From Conidiobolus incongruus B7586 (Eukaryota > Entomophthoromycota > Entomophthoromycetes > Entomophthorales > Conidiobolaceae), in NCBI GenBank assembly GCA_000697335.1, contig JNEM01014907.1:1-37245 (forward strand): a stretch of DNA of 37,245 bases, written 5' to 3'. Every line of letters starts with the position of its first letter. The first letter of the stretch is position 1. The notes below the pieces were generated by a model that was given only the letters and a program-made list of their open reading frames with translations, was not told the DNA's origin and ran no database searches. Shown piece by piece: positions 1-12,129 of the stretch. The translations under genes and the position numbers were made by a program.

Positions 1-3000
1 AATATATTCAATAAAGTTATTGAAATATAATATAAATAAACTTATTTATAATCTTAAATTATTTTTATTAACATTTAAAAATATTGATATAATTAAGATA
101 ATATAATAATCGTAATATTAAAATCTTTATTTACTTTATCATTTTATTTAATTAAACTTTATCATCATGATTTATAAGAGAAAAATATAAAATACCCTTA
201 TTGATTTGTTTTATTATATTAAAAGTTATATTATCTATTTAATATTAATTTAACTATCTTATTATATAAAAAATCCTTTGACAATTTCAAATTCTGATAA
301 TAATAAATTTGGCTTTAATATATTCAATATAAATCTCATAGCTCTATACCTATGAATTAAATAGATTTTATAATATCTTGATAATCAATATATGGTCAAT
401 TTAAATCAAATTTTATTTGATTCATTTAATAAACTATAGTTAAAATTATGATCTTAGATTACATGAGATAAGTGAATAACTAATTTATTGATTTAGATGA
501 GTGTGAATGGTATCTTGTTTATTTAAGTTGATATCAGTTTGTTATATATGAAGGTTATGGTGGCTTATATCGTTAAGTCAGTCTTATAGGTGTCTGAATG
601 CGATATCATTGTAAAGTCACGTGTGGATAAATACAGAAGAATGGTTATAAAAATACAAGTAGTGATTCAATAAAATTGCTGGACAATTATAAAAATGATT
701 AATTTTTTATTATTCACTATAAGCAATCATGTTATATTAGATCTCAATAAATTTTTAATTTAAAAAATATTACTTATTTTGAATTTTTTGAATTTTAAAA
801 TTAATTAAAAATCAATCATTAATAATTTTCATAAACTTTATAAAGCTAATTATCATATATATAAACATTATATATTAATTATATATTTATTTCGTCATCA
901 AAAGGAATATAAAACAGCCACCACTCATAAGAATATATTTGATACATTTTGACTTGAAGTTTAATATTTGATATTATTATATTTTATCAGAATTAAAATA
1001 CACAAGGATATTATTATTTGAAATTATAAATGACAAATTTTTTAATATATTTAAATTAATTAATATTATATAAATGGGTGTTTATAAATTTATTTATTAA
1101 TATTTTTTACCTACTATATAAACTATGATTGAAGTATTTAATAACTTTATTAAAGCCACTTATATAAATAAACAAATTAAACTATTAAAACATGGTATTT
1201 TTACTTTTGATTACTAAATTATCAACTTTAAAATAATAAGTTTTAGTTTTATATTTATTCAATAATTTAATATTATTTATAAAAACATTTAATTCTATAA
1301 AATTAATTGGTTATAAGAGTTTATATAATAATTATGATTAAATAAAAAAACTAAATATTATGTAAAATAAATGGTGTATTTTATTTTATTTTAAACAACT
1401 AAGGAAATGCATGATTTATAATAAAAATTTGAAATATTAAAAATTATAAATAAAATAAATAATATTTAATAGTTAGTAAATAAAATAGTATTTTTAAATA
1501 TCAATTATTATTATTATTATTATTATTATTATTTAGTTTCAATATATATTATTTATATATCACTAATATAAAAATGATATTGGATTGATCAAAAATTATA
1601 ATAATCGAATTATTTAATATTAAACAGTTTATCCAAGAATATAATAGTTATTTTAAAATATTATTCAATATAATTAGTTTTTATCAAAATTGCTGTAATT
1701 TTTAAAAAAATAAATTCTAAGAATATAAAATAATTTTGAGATATATTATTAAATATTTTTCTACTCTAGATTATATCAGGTTTCTAAATGATATTGAGAG
1801 TGAAACTAGAGTTTTGATTATAATAAATATAAATATTTTAAATATAATGTTGAGCTTTAAATGTCAGTTAGCAAAAATTCAAATCAAACAACGATATTTC
1901 ATTAATATCATATATCAGAAAATATATTCTATTGAAAATAATAAATATAATCAAAATTAACTTATATTAATAAATTTCAGAAGTTCATAACATTAAAAAA
2001 ATCAATATATTAAAGAGTGAATAATTGGTAAATACTACATAATCAATTTCCTATTTATATTTAATTATGTATTTGAATTCAATATATTGCTAAAAATTAA
2101 TTTACGAATGAAAATGATAATATATTATATATTAATAATCATTGACACTGACTTTAGTAACGTTATATACTCGGACCTTTTCTAGATTGAATCATTCAAT
2201 ATTAATAATATAATAATATCCAAATTCATAAGTAATCAGATTAAATAGTAAATTTTTAAAATCATTAAACTATGATATCAAAATTAATTTGAATATAATA
2301 ACCTATACTTCAAATTCAGCAAATTAACTTTGAAAATGTATTGATTTAAGAGAAATTATAATATAAAACATTGCTTCTCATATTTTTTTAAAAAGCTGAT
2401 ATTCAAATAAAGAAACAATATTTTATTATTATTAAAAAGAATGGAAACAAACTCTTTGAAATTTCTTTAATATATTTTAAATATAATTCACCTAACGATC
2501 TTTAAATAAATACTTATAATTTGGTAATATATGGAATTAAATCTGTTTGTCTAGGTAATAAATATAAGATTTTAAATCTTTTAAGTTAATTAATTGATAT
2601 TTTATAAAACTTATATATTTTATGATTTGTAAAAATTTGTATATTTATCTTAGAATATTTGGGGTATAACTATTTAAATCACTTGCAAAAATTTCATATT
2701 GACTTTAAATCATAATATTCTGAGAAGAATAATCTCTTTTGATAGAGTTAAATAAGTTAATTTTATTACTTCCCTTTAAATCTATATTCTAAAGATTTAA
2801 TGGATAAATAAGTTATATAATTTATATGATAACAAACTTACAATCTATATAAGTTAAGCTAATTAAAGCCCAAAACAATCAGTAAACTGAAGGATTTTTC
2901 TAAATATATTAATCTTAAGTTATAATTTGATTATTATATATCTATTTTAAATGGAATATTTACTTAATATATCAATTTAACAGTATTTTTAAAATATTAC

Positions 3001-3989
3001 ATTCTTCAAGTACTATGATATTTAATTTCAAAATTAAAAAAATTCAAAGTGTGATATGAAGATATAGTAAAATTGAACAAGTATTATACATAATTGTCCA
3101 ATATGATTGATAAAAACTAATTATTATATTTTACTAAATTTCGGTTTCAATAATCAAATTTCTAATCAGGAACTGAGAAGTTTATGGTGCTGAATCATTA
3201 AGAACATGCAAAACTGTTTGGGGAAAATAATTAAATGTGAGGTAATTGAATATATAAGCATATTATACTTAAAGTATATAATTTCATAGCCCTAGTCATC
3301 ATTCAACCATGTTAACTTTGTTTGTTTTAATAAATTTGAAAAGAATATTCGCAAAATAAATCTGTCTACTTCGTCACTTGAACACCAAAAATTAAAGTAA
3401 TTGAGAATATATCTCAATCTGATTAATATAATTTTAAACCTAAATTTCTGATAAATTTAAATTGTAATTATAGTATAATATTTATTTTACCTGATATTAA
3501 TAATGATGTAATATAATTCAATGTATTTTAAAAAGATGAGTTATTAAAGAAATCGTGTTCAGATATCATAAAGTATCACAAATATATGTTGATCCGTGGG
3601 GTATATATATCTATGAATATTTTAACCGATTTAGTATATCTGATTAGATGATATATATTGAGATGTGACTGATATTAGTTGATCCATTCATGATCAAGAA
3701 TGAAAAGATGATACGATATTGAGAAAATACAAATTAGTTCAAAGCTTTACCCTAATATAAACTTGTATATTATTCGGCAATTTAAATTATTTATTTTTAA
3801 ATATTTTGATTTTATCAAAGTTGCCTAAAATTAATTTTTATTAAATTTGTGATGATTGAAATAAATAATAATAATATTTATGAAAATTTCTAATTTTTGT
3901 GATTTTTAAAATAATAATTCTTTGTTTCAAATAATCTCAAATTCATCTTATATTAATTATGAAAATCACTTCGAATTCTAAATTAATAT
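1..3989. other. AT-rich intergenic DNA
   Basis: No gene can be supported here. The stretch is overwhelmingly A/T with only short open frames. Slightly GC-richer islands near 480-700 (containing a CACGTG hexamer at about 617) and 3,160-3,760 may be remnants of older coding DNA, but stops interrupt every frame. A perfect (ATT)10 microsatellite lies at 1,504-1,533. Confidence 0.6.
1504..1533. repeat. (ATT)10 microsatellite
   Basis: Ten perfect ATT units are read directly. This is a simple repeat in AT-rich intergenic DNA. Confidence 0.95.
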
Positions 3990-4503
3990 ATTAATTTTAA
4001 AATAAACAAATAAAACATAATTGACCCAAAAATCATTGCACAAAATGTACCTAATTAACCTATTATACCAAGTCAAATAATCCGATATTACATTAAAATT
4101 GTATAGCTGAAGGACTAATCTATAAAACTAATGATATTTTAAAAGATTATCATATGATTTTAGTTGAGTTGGAGTTCAAATGGCAAATTATTTTATATTA
4201 ACCAATTACCTTATCTAACCAATCATCAAATCTTTGAAATTGGTACCACTAAAATATCTTAAATTCTCATTAAATTTTTTATTAAGTAGTACAATATGGC
4301 TGATTTGGTTGCTTGATAGTAATTAGCAATGTTAAACGTGGTCAAACTCCCTTTACCTCTGTACTATGCAATCTTCAAGTTCTCGAACAGGATACAAGGT
4401 TAGCATAACACCAACCATTTTAGTCAAAGTGAAGAGAAAACTTAAATATTTGCAAAAATCCATAGAATTTACCAATTATTATCACTTTCATATCAATATG
4501 AAT
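3990..4503 (+). pseudogene. decayed LRR/F-box-like relic
   Basis: This island is richer in G/C than its flanks and gives several overlapping open stretches in different plus-strand frames. They are about 4,106-4,198 (containing DYHMILVELEFKW), 4,219-4,323 (35 codons containing SLKLVPLKYLKFSLNF) and, in the same frame after two stops, 4,336-4,503 (56 codons). The regular Leu/Ile spacing recalls leucine-rich repeats of fungal F-box proteins. The interrupting stops are TAG and TAA, which could come from CAG and CAA by C-to-T change. No start codon, F-box or intact repeat array is visible. I read it as a host gene fragment eroded by mutation; a non-coding GC island is the alternative. Confidence 0.25.
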
Positions 4504-5399
4504 TAATGAGAATATGTTTAGTGTGTCTATATAAAGCAAATCTGAATTCTAAATTCATTTAACATATCTTAAATGCTATTAGACTAGAATTTATCATAAT
4601 AATTTGGAAATAAAAAAAATTACTGAATTTTATGTTAAATATAAAATGTCTTGTACTAAATAATTGATAATTATTTATCAATTTTTCATTAATCAGGATA
4701 ATATAAATCAGTATAAATAGTTAATATTAATATTTATTATCTAATAATTTATTCAATCCCGAAAAATTATCGTGGTTACTATTAAAACAAAAAATTTTTT
4801 GATTTATTATAATTGACCACAATCTCATATTCAAAAAAAAATAAACAATAATATTCAAAACAGTTTATTATCTTATTAAAAGTAATAATATATATATATA
4901 CTAGATTATTTAATTATTCTCCTAATATTTAGTATATTTAAATTGCGTCGTTATAAACCCCTAATATTAAAATATTGTATTCATATTATTTTTTATTAAA
5001 AATGATAAATGAATTATAGACCTTAAATATATGATTATTCTTTCAAAATAAATATCGTAAATTCTAATAATATAAGTATATAATTAGATCATTATTAATA
5101 AAATTTGTATATGATGTGATTTATTGAGTATTTTTTAATATAATAAAAAGTTATTTTTTTTTTGAATTTTATTTTAAAATAATTAATTTTATATAATGTA
5201 TATTTATAAGTGTTTTTACATATTATAATTTAACATCAAACGATAATATATTTTTATTTATATACTATTAAAATTAATTATATATGAATGATATTGTTGA
5301 TAAATCTAAACAATGTTCATCAATTGCTGAGTATATCATAAAGGATTAATTACTGATTTCGATCATTATATGAATTATTTAACTTATATTTAAGTTAAA

Positions 5400-5480
5400 T
5401 TGTTGACAACTAAATGATTCACTGATTGGAAGCTTGCTGATTTTGGATTTGGAGATCGCGCTCTCAATTACGCCATCTAA
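5400..5480 (+). pseudogene. protein-kinase subdomain VII-like fragment
   Basis: One plus-strand frame reads LLTTK, then a TGA at 5,415-5,417, then FTDWKLADFGFGDRALNYAI and a TAA at 5,478-5,480. KLADFG is the Mg-binding DFG segment of protein kinases, and an (I/L)LTTK stretch just before it resembles STE/MAP3K-type kinases. Nothing recognisable as HRD, P-loop or APE flanks it, so at most one eroded exon remains. A chance match is possible because the open part is only about 20 codons. The surrounding bases are GC-richer than the desert to the left. Confidence 0.25.
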
Positions 5481-5981
5481 TTTAGTTCCTTTATTTATTC
5501 CTAATCTCTATATCTCTCACTCTCCCTCTTTTGCTAGATTAAGGCTTTCATCTCGGAAAATTATGGGACATATGATATCATATTGAGTTAAATTTAATAC
5601 ATTTGTAATGATTAATAATTAGCATTCCCACTGTTTGATTCATGTTAAGGTTGTATTTAAAGACATGAAATCAGTATACTCAGAGACCGAGTAGCCACTG
5701 TTGCTCTTTCATGTACCTTTGATACAGTATGGTGCTATCGTTTGTATTCATGAATAAAGTGATTCAAACCTGTTTGAAATTCGTTGTTGACAGGTTGTGG
5801 GAGGGGGAAAGGGAGATTCGAATGAGTCACTAACAAGGTTGGGGAGGGCGGGTGGAATAGTTTAACATTGTGAAAGATTGAAAATTTACCAAATTGAATT
5901 TAATAGTTGAATCTAAATCATTATTGCGTCTCTCTTCTTTCAAATTGAATTTCCTCACTCTGCTCAATCGACTAGTATAAA
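5481..5981 (+). promoter_or_regulatory. 5' flank of the PP2C gene
   Basis: This stretch has no supported gene. It contains a pyrimidine-rich tract at about 5,495-5,535 (runs of CTCT and CCCT) and a G-rich tract at about 5,796-5,815 and 5,840-5,855, unlike the surrounding A/T desert. Its position directly before the phosphatase start makes it the likely promoter and 5' leader. No precise box can be assigned. Confidence 0.4.
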
Positions 5982-7260
5982 ATGACCAAGTTTCTTCCCA
6001 ACCTTCGTCCAATTTCGATAAAAAATTTTTCAAAGCTTTATATATCTCCTCATTGGGCGAATTCTCATTCCCCTTCCAACGTTAGACTTTTACAACTTAA
6101 TTTAATCACTTGGAATATTTCTTCTCGATCTTTTAACACTTCTTCCTCCTCCTCTTCTTCCTCTTCTTCTTTTCCTTCCAACTTATTTAATAGAACTTGG
6201 TTTAAAACTTCATCAATTATGGTCGGTTTAACTACTTTGGGTGTTTCTTCATCATCTAATTTTTTCACCACCACATCCTCCAATCTCGATTCAAATGCTA
6301 CTTCTGATAAGCCACCTTCCAAGGGTTGTCACTTGACTGTTGCTGCCGCTTGGTCTCCCAAGCGTCCTCGCAGTGATCTCCCTTCTTGGTGCGCTGCTGA
6401 CTGTGGTGAAGATGCTTACTTTGTTTCTGAAAATAAATCCTCTTACTGTATTGGTAAGCATATGAAATTCTTTAATTCTTGGGTGCAGATTATTGATCTT
6501 TTGGAATTTAGGTATTGCTGATGGTGTTGGAGGTTGGGGTGACATTGGTGTTGATCCCTCTCAATTTGCTTGGGAGCTTATGAACAATGCTCAAGCTGCT
6601 GCTCTCAAGCAAGAAAAAGATATTGATCCTCAAGAAATTTTGGACCAATCTTACTCCAAACTCGTCAACGAAGGAACCGTCGAAGCCGGCAGTTCTACCG
6701 CCTGCATTTTGTCAGTTGACAAAGCTACTGGTATCCTCAAATCTTCCAATTTGGGTGATTCCGGGTATTTAATTATTAGAAATCATACTCCTCTCTATCG
6801 CTCTAGAGAAAATACACACTATTTCAATGCTCCTTATCAACTTTCCATTGTTCCTCCTGAATTAGATCGCGGTAATAACATCAAAAATACACCTGCTGAT
6901 GCTGATCAAGATCACTATCAACTTGAGCATGGCGATTTCGTCGTTCTTGGCACTGATGGTCTTTTTGACAACTTATTCAATGAAGAAATCATCAGCACTA
7001 TTGATTTGGCTCCTCCTCCCAATTTGGATGTCGCCAACTGCACAGACAATAGCGTCATCCGCATGAAGATTCAAAATATGGCCAGCGAGCTCGTCAAGAA
7101 GAGCAAGCAAGTTGCCAACGACAAAACTAAGATGACTCCCTTCTCCAAGGCTGCCCAAGAACACGGCTATAGATATTCTGGTGGTAAAATTGATGATATT
7201 ACAATTGTTGTATTGTATGTGGACATGGTTGGTCAAAACCAGCTCAAACCTCACATATAG
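5982..7260 (+). CDS. PTC7: PTC7-type PP2C serine/threonine phosphatase, probably mitochondrial
   Basis: Two exons, 5,982-6,453 and 6,512-7,260, give 406 residues. The 58-bp intron (GTAAGC...TTTAG) splits a glycine codon in phase 1. PP2C motifs appear in order: GEDAYF (142-147), GIADGVGGW (158-166), LGDSG (238-242), LGTDGLFDN (about 303-311) and GGKIDD (about 381-386). The acidic residues in these motifs are the metal ligands of the family. Family knowledge: Ptc7/PPTC7 dephosphorylates mitochondrial proteins, including ones needed for coenzyme Q synthesis. The N-terminal 110 residues are Arg/Lys/Ser-rich with few acids, fitting a matrix presequence, and include a run of ten serines (54-63). 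The intron is not a multiple of three, so retention gives a truncated 179-residue product. This differs from the in-frame retained intron I recall in budding yeast PTC7. The first in-frame ATG is taken as start. An antisense frame across the Ser run is a shadow. Confidence 0.9.
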
Positions 7261-8289
7261 TCAAATCATTCAAAAAACCATGTTGACTGTTTTACCAGGC
7301 TAACGAGTGATTGAATTCAGGGGTTGATTTGCCGTTGCATGTATTGAGATCCTCTATCATTTCGAGGCCGCTAAAGAACAGTTAATTTATGCATCATATT
7401 ATTAAGTATAATCCCCGACACCGCCTCATTCATCCTCAAGCACATTTGATTTAAATTATTTAATGTAAATATAAACCCAAAATATCCTCTCTGTTTAACT
7501 GTAAACCAATAGACGAATTGATCTTCAGTTCATCAAAGCTGATTATTTAAATGTCTGGTATATTTAAATTCCCTCTAACATATATCATCCTATACTACCA
7601 TCTATACACTCCGTTTAATTAATTACACATTAAAATAATTTATTTTAAAATTTTCATGCATTTCATATTTTACAATTCATTTTACACATCACTCCGCTCC
7701 CTATCAAATTTGAACCAAATTCGGCTTTTAGCAATCGCCCAATTGCCTTTCAACTTCCTAATATCGCTAACATTATTAAATAGACTTTTATGATGAATAA
7801 ACAGCTGCATTTGTTTGAATATTCAAATTAAGACAATATAGGATCAAATGACCATTTCCCCACAATTAAAGTTTGAATTTTCAAATCAACTGTATTGTAT
7901 TGCTTCATTAAAACGTAATAGTTATTTCTTATCTAAATGTGGATATTGGATAAACTTTAATCAGCATCCCCTATTTTCTACTTTATTTACATCCAATTGA
8001 TTATATATGAAACATTAAACTACTAAATTAATAAATTGTAACAACTATTGTTCATAGATACTACTCATTAGAAAACTATTGAAAACTGAAGCTGATTAAC
8101 AGTATTATTAGAGAATAAGCGAAGTTTAGTATTAAAAAGGATGTTAAACATATGCTAAATAATAGTATTCAATGTAAAATGCATTAAATAATAATTTCAC
8201 AATGTTCATTAAAATTTTTCAATTATTTGCAATTTTATAAGTAATAATTTAAAAAATTCAAATACTTTTTAATTTAATTTAATACGTAA

Positions 8290-8291
<2 letters not shown>

Positions 8292-8322
<31 letters not shown>
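8292..8322. repeat. (AT)n dinucleotide tract
   Basis: A 31-bp uninterrupted alternating A/T run is read directly. Confidence 0.95.
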
Positions 8323-8327
<5 letters not shown>

Positions 8328-8517
8328 ATCCTTTTAAATTAATTCAATTTTAATAATAAACAAAATATTATTTAAGTTAATTTTTTTTACTTTGTCATTG
8401 ATTTGTTAATAGTATATTAGATATAATTGGATTAAGATATTTTCAAATTGAAATTTAATAAAAAATAAATATTTTTTAAATATTAATTAATATCTTAATT
8501 AAAAAATATATTGTTAA

Positions 8518-8553
<36 letters not shown>
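8518..8553. repeat. (ATT)12 microsatellite
   Basis: Twelve ATT units without interruption. This is the second long ATT tract in the window. Confidence 0.93.
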
Positions 8554-8557
<4 letters not shown>

Positions 8558-10320
8558 TATTTTGACTTTATTTAAATATTTTAAAGTATTATTTATAATA
8601 TATAATACAAAACATATCTTATATATTATATAATATTTTATCCTATAAAAATAGTATTATCCTTGTTATTATTCACTTTATTTAGTTATATTCAATTATT
8701 AAGAGAATAGTGTATTTGGATAATAGTAAATTGTATAGTAATTGACACCAATTCTGATAGATAAATGTGGTTATCAATATTGAAATATAGTTTGATTGTT
8801 TTTATTTTGTTTTTTTAAAACTGATTAAATAGTTTTCCACTTAATATACCTTGAACTAGTAATTATTTTTCAAATAATAGTTTATATAATTCAAAGTATT
8901 AAATATTATTAATTTCAAATAATTTATTTTCATAATTCAAATTAAATTTTTATATTTTTAATACTTTTTTTTCAATTATTTTTAATTAATTTATTAATTT
9001 ATATAATTTTTTAAAAAAATTATTATTTTTTTATAATGTTTTTTTTTAATATTTTTCTTTTAAAAAAAGGTTAAAAAGTATAATTAAATCATACTACTAG
9101 TATTCAGTTCACTAAATACAACCTAAATTGGACACAACTTGTATTTTAAAATTTAAAAGTATAGTATTTTTACGCCTTAAGAATTAGTAATAGTCATTGT
9201 ATTATAGTAATTTGGAAAAGTGTTCCGTATATAAACTTTTATTATATATAAAAATTATAATTTACAATTGATTATATTATTATAAAATAAATAACTTTCA
9301 TAATGTTCATTAATAGTTATTTAATTGTTAATTTTGATACAATAAGGTACTAATATTCAAAATGTATATAATCATTGATTTTTTTTCAAATTCGATATAT
9401 ATAAATGTATAGTAATTTTCAAAATTATTTTTTTAATTATGATTTTATAAAAATTAATAAAAATAATAATTTTAAAATTAAAAAGATTAAATTTTTTTCT
9501 TTTTTCAATTGTAATTTTATTTATAATATTATTTTTATAGAATGTTATATCATAATAAATTAATGGCTAATTAATCGTAATTATAATTATAATGTGTTAT
9601 ATGATTAAAAAACTATTTAACTAACAATTGACTTTATTCAATATTTTAATTATTTATAAGGATTTGAACTTCTAATAGTAAGAGATTAGCAAATTGATAT
9701 GATCTATTCGAAGTACCTAGTATATATTGCATATATTAATTAGTAATTCTCACTTTAAAACAAATAATCTAATAATTTTGTTAATCAAAGAGCAACAATT
9801 AGATAAAATCATCATAATATTCATGTAAAGCAATGTATTGGAAATAAAAACTTATTATTGAATAATTAAAATTCCTTTTACTAAAAGATGATATAAGATA
9901 TATAAATATAATATATATTATACTTTCATTGAATCGTGTAACATTTTGGCAATAGTTTTAGCCGATATTAGTTTTTTATTCTAACCCTATATAAATTTTA
10001 AATACAGTAACAGTACATATATTATATTTTTAATATTGAATAATTATGATAATTATACAATAGCTTTGTTGAAGATCAAATTCATAACATTACAAATAAA
10101 ACAATTTCTATAAATTAGTTCACTTATTAATTTTATTATTACTATTAAACAATATATTATTTGTTTAATTATTAAATTCATATTTTGATCATTTTTTTTA
10201 AATATTATCTAATATAAAATTTAAAATTAATAAAAATAAAATGTTTTTTTTTAAAAAAAATATTAATTTTTATTTATTATTTAAAATTCCCAACCAATTA
10301 AAAATTATTTTTATATTGTA

Positions 10321-10340
10321 AATTAATTAATTAATTAATT
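10321..10340. repeat. (AATT)5 tetranucleotide tract
   Basis: Five perfect AATT units, followed directly by a short ATT run. Confidence 0.9.
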
Positions 10341-10749
10341 ATTATTATTAATTTAATTTATTTTTATATTATATTTTTATCCGAAAATAATAAATATTTA
10401 ATTGAATTTTTATATCCGAAAGAAAAAAGAAATAAATAAAAATTTTAAATTTTAAATTAAAAAGAAATAAAGTATTATATGTAATTATAATTAAACACAA
10501 TTAGTTAAGCGATGATTAAAAATAATCATTTACAAATTATACAATGATATAGAGGATTAAAATGATAAAAAATATTTAAATTAATTTGGAATTTATAATA
10601 AAAAATTTTTAATTGATATTGTTAAAAAATCAAATCAACAAAATATGGGAATTACCTATTATAATATACAATAAATAATATATGATTAAAAATAGTTTAG
10701 CAATATTTTTGAATTCTTATTAAAGAATGTATATTATATTATATTATAT

Positions 10750-12071
10750 TTAGACTAAAGCACCATTGGAGATGTAGAACCATTTGTCAACTATAAAAAT
10801 TAAATCAATAACCAAATCAAATGATTATTAAATTATTATATCTACCTGAAGGATCAACGGGAAGGGGTTCAACAACAGTGTTCTAAATTATATAAAGTAA
10901 GTAAAAGGTCAAGAGAAATATGTCATAAAATGATTTACTTGAGGAATGTTTTGGTAGATGGGGTCTTCAGTAGTGATCTTGAAATTAGAATCATCCAAAG
11001 TGGTGTTAACACTAAAGAAATCAATTATATAAATTTGAAAAAAAAATACTAAGAATATATTAATTACATGGATAAGTCATAGTTTTCAGTCTTGTTGGGA
11101 GTTTCACCAGAGATCAACTTCTTCCAGCTTTCGTGGACTTCTTGAATGACGCTGGTAGCGTACTTCTTGTTTTTGGCTTCACCGTTGAAAGCGAAAACGT
11201 TTTCAGGCTTGCCATCGGGGATCTTGTAGATGCGGAACCATTCGTTAGTGGCACGAATGAGACCAGGGAAGTAACGTTCAACATCTTCAATATCTATGGA
11301 ATTGAGTCAATGATTAATAATTAAATAATCTATGCATTTTAAAATCAATACCATTGAGCTTAGAAGCATTAGGGTCGTTGATATCAATGGCAATAAGCTT
11401 CCAGTCAGTTTCACCTAATTAAAATTAATTTAAAATTTTCAAATATATTATAAAATTAATTTACCTTCATCTAATAAAGCCATAACACCCAAAATCTTGA
11501 CTTGCTTAATTTGACCAGGGTAGCCAACAGCTTCTCCGATTTCAACAACATCAATAGGATCATTATCACCCTTGGCGTTGGTATCGTGGTTAAGGACGTT
11601 GGGATCTTCCCAAGTTTGGGGAAGAGCACCATAGTTCCAAATGTAACCCTTGTGGGGGAAGCAGTTGCGAACGAATCTGGGCTTACCCTTCTTGATATCT
11701 TGCTTGATGGGATTCAAAGGTTCACCAGTAGCAATCTAAACAAAATTGAGGATTGGTAACTTACTAGATTGAATATCAATTTACTTCAGCTTTGGCGTTG
11801 GTCCAACGAGGGATTTCGACAACCATGTTGTACAAAGTTTTCTTATCGTTAGCGAATAAGGGAATATCGTGGAAGGGGGAGATGACCTTGCCATCCTTTT
11901 CTAATTTTAAAAAAAAACAGATGTAAATTTCAAAATGATCGATGAGAACATGAACCCCACAGTTTAGAGGTTGAAATAGATGAAGTATGAGATGAAGAAT
12001 AACTTACCAATCCATAAACGATATTCAGCAGAGTTAGGAGCACCGAATTGACGAGTAGTGTATTCAGACAT
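10750..12071 (-). CDS. IPP1: soluble inorganic pyrophosphatase (family I), eight exons
   Basis: Hydrolyses pyrophosphate to phosphate in the cytosol, pulling biosynthetic reactions forward. Exons in reading order: 12,008-12,071; 11,785-11,900; 11,465-11,735; 11,352-11,414; 11,068-11,293; 10,939-11,011; 10,846-10,882; 10,750-10,790. They total 891 nt and 296 residues, and every junction keeps frame; introns are 49-107 bp. The family signature DNDPIDV is at 117-123, with the metal-binding aspartates at 117, 119 and 122. Other active-site residues seen are E50, K58 and E60 ([11 protein letters not shown]), R80, and a [17 protein letters not shown] block. The tail [11 protein letters not shown] and the end [12 protein letters not shown] match the fungal C-terminal extension; yeast Ipp1 is 287 residues. 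The last two exons are only 37 and 41 nt and are supported by this homology. No key residue is missing. A TATAAATA lies about 50 bp upstream of the ATG. Confidence 0.95.
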
Positions 12072-12121
12072 ATTAATATTAGAATAACAAAAATTCGATT
12101 TTAAACAAGTATTAAGATGAT

Positions 12122-12129
12122 TATTTATA
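12122..12129 (-). promoter_or_regulatory. possible TATA box of the pyrophosphatase gene
   Basis: The minus strand reads TATAAATA about 51 bp before the ATG at 12,071, which would leave a leader of some 20-30 nt. Such strings arise often by chance at this base composition, so the call rests on spacing alone. Confidence 0.25.

Larger units (their letters stand above)
7261..10749. other. intergenic DNA between convergent PP2C and pyrophosphatase genes
   Basis: No gene is supported. The first 500 bp keep moderate GC and probably hold the 3' UTR of the phosphatase. From about 8,100 onward the DNA is nearly pure A/T, with an (AT)n tract at 8,292-8,322, an (ATT)n tract at 8,518-8,553 and an (AATT)5 tract at 10,321-10,340. 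Two copies of the dyad TTTGAATWTTCAAAT occur near 7,815 and 7,870; such dyads are common by chance at this composition. Confidence 0.6.

Noticed and set aside
1736-1960. 74-codon plus-strand open frame
   Set aside because: It has a non-ATG start, low complexity and is rich in Ile/Asn/Lys, as expected by chance in AT-rich DNA; no domain is seen.
5830-6545. Antisense open frames across the PP2C first exon, including an acidic Glu run
   Set aside because: The Glu run is the complement of the serine codons (TCC/TCT); the sense frame carries real PP2C motifs.
11133-11759. Plus-strand frames over the pyrophosphatase gene
   Set aside because: They are shadows of minus-strand exons that match the enzyme at the catalytic residues.
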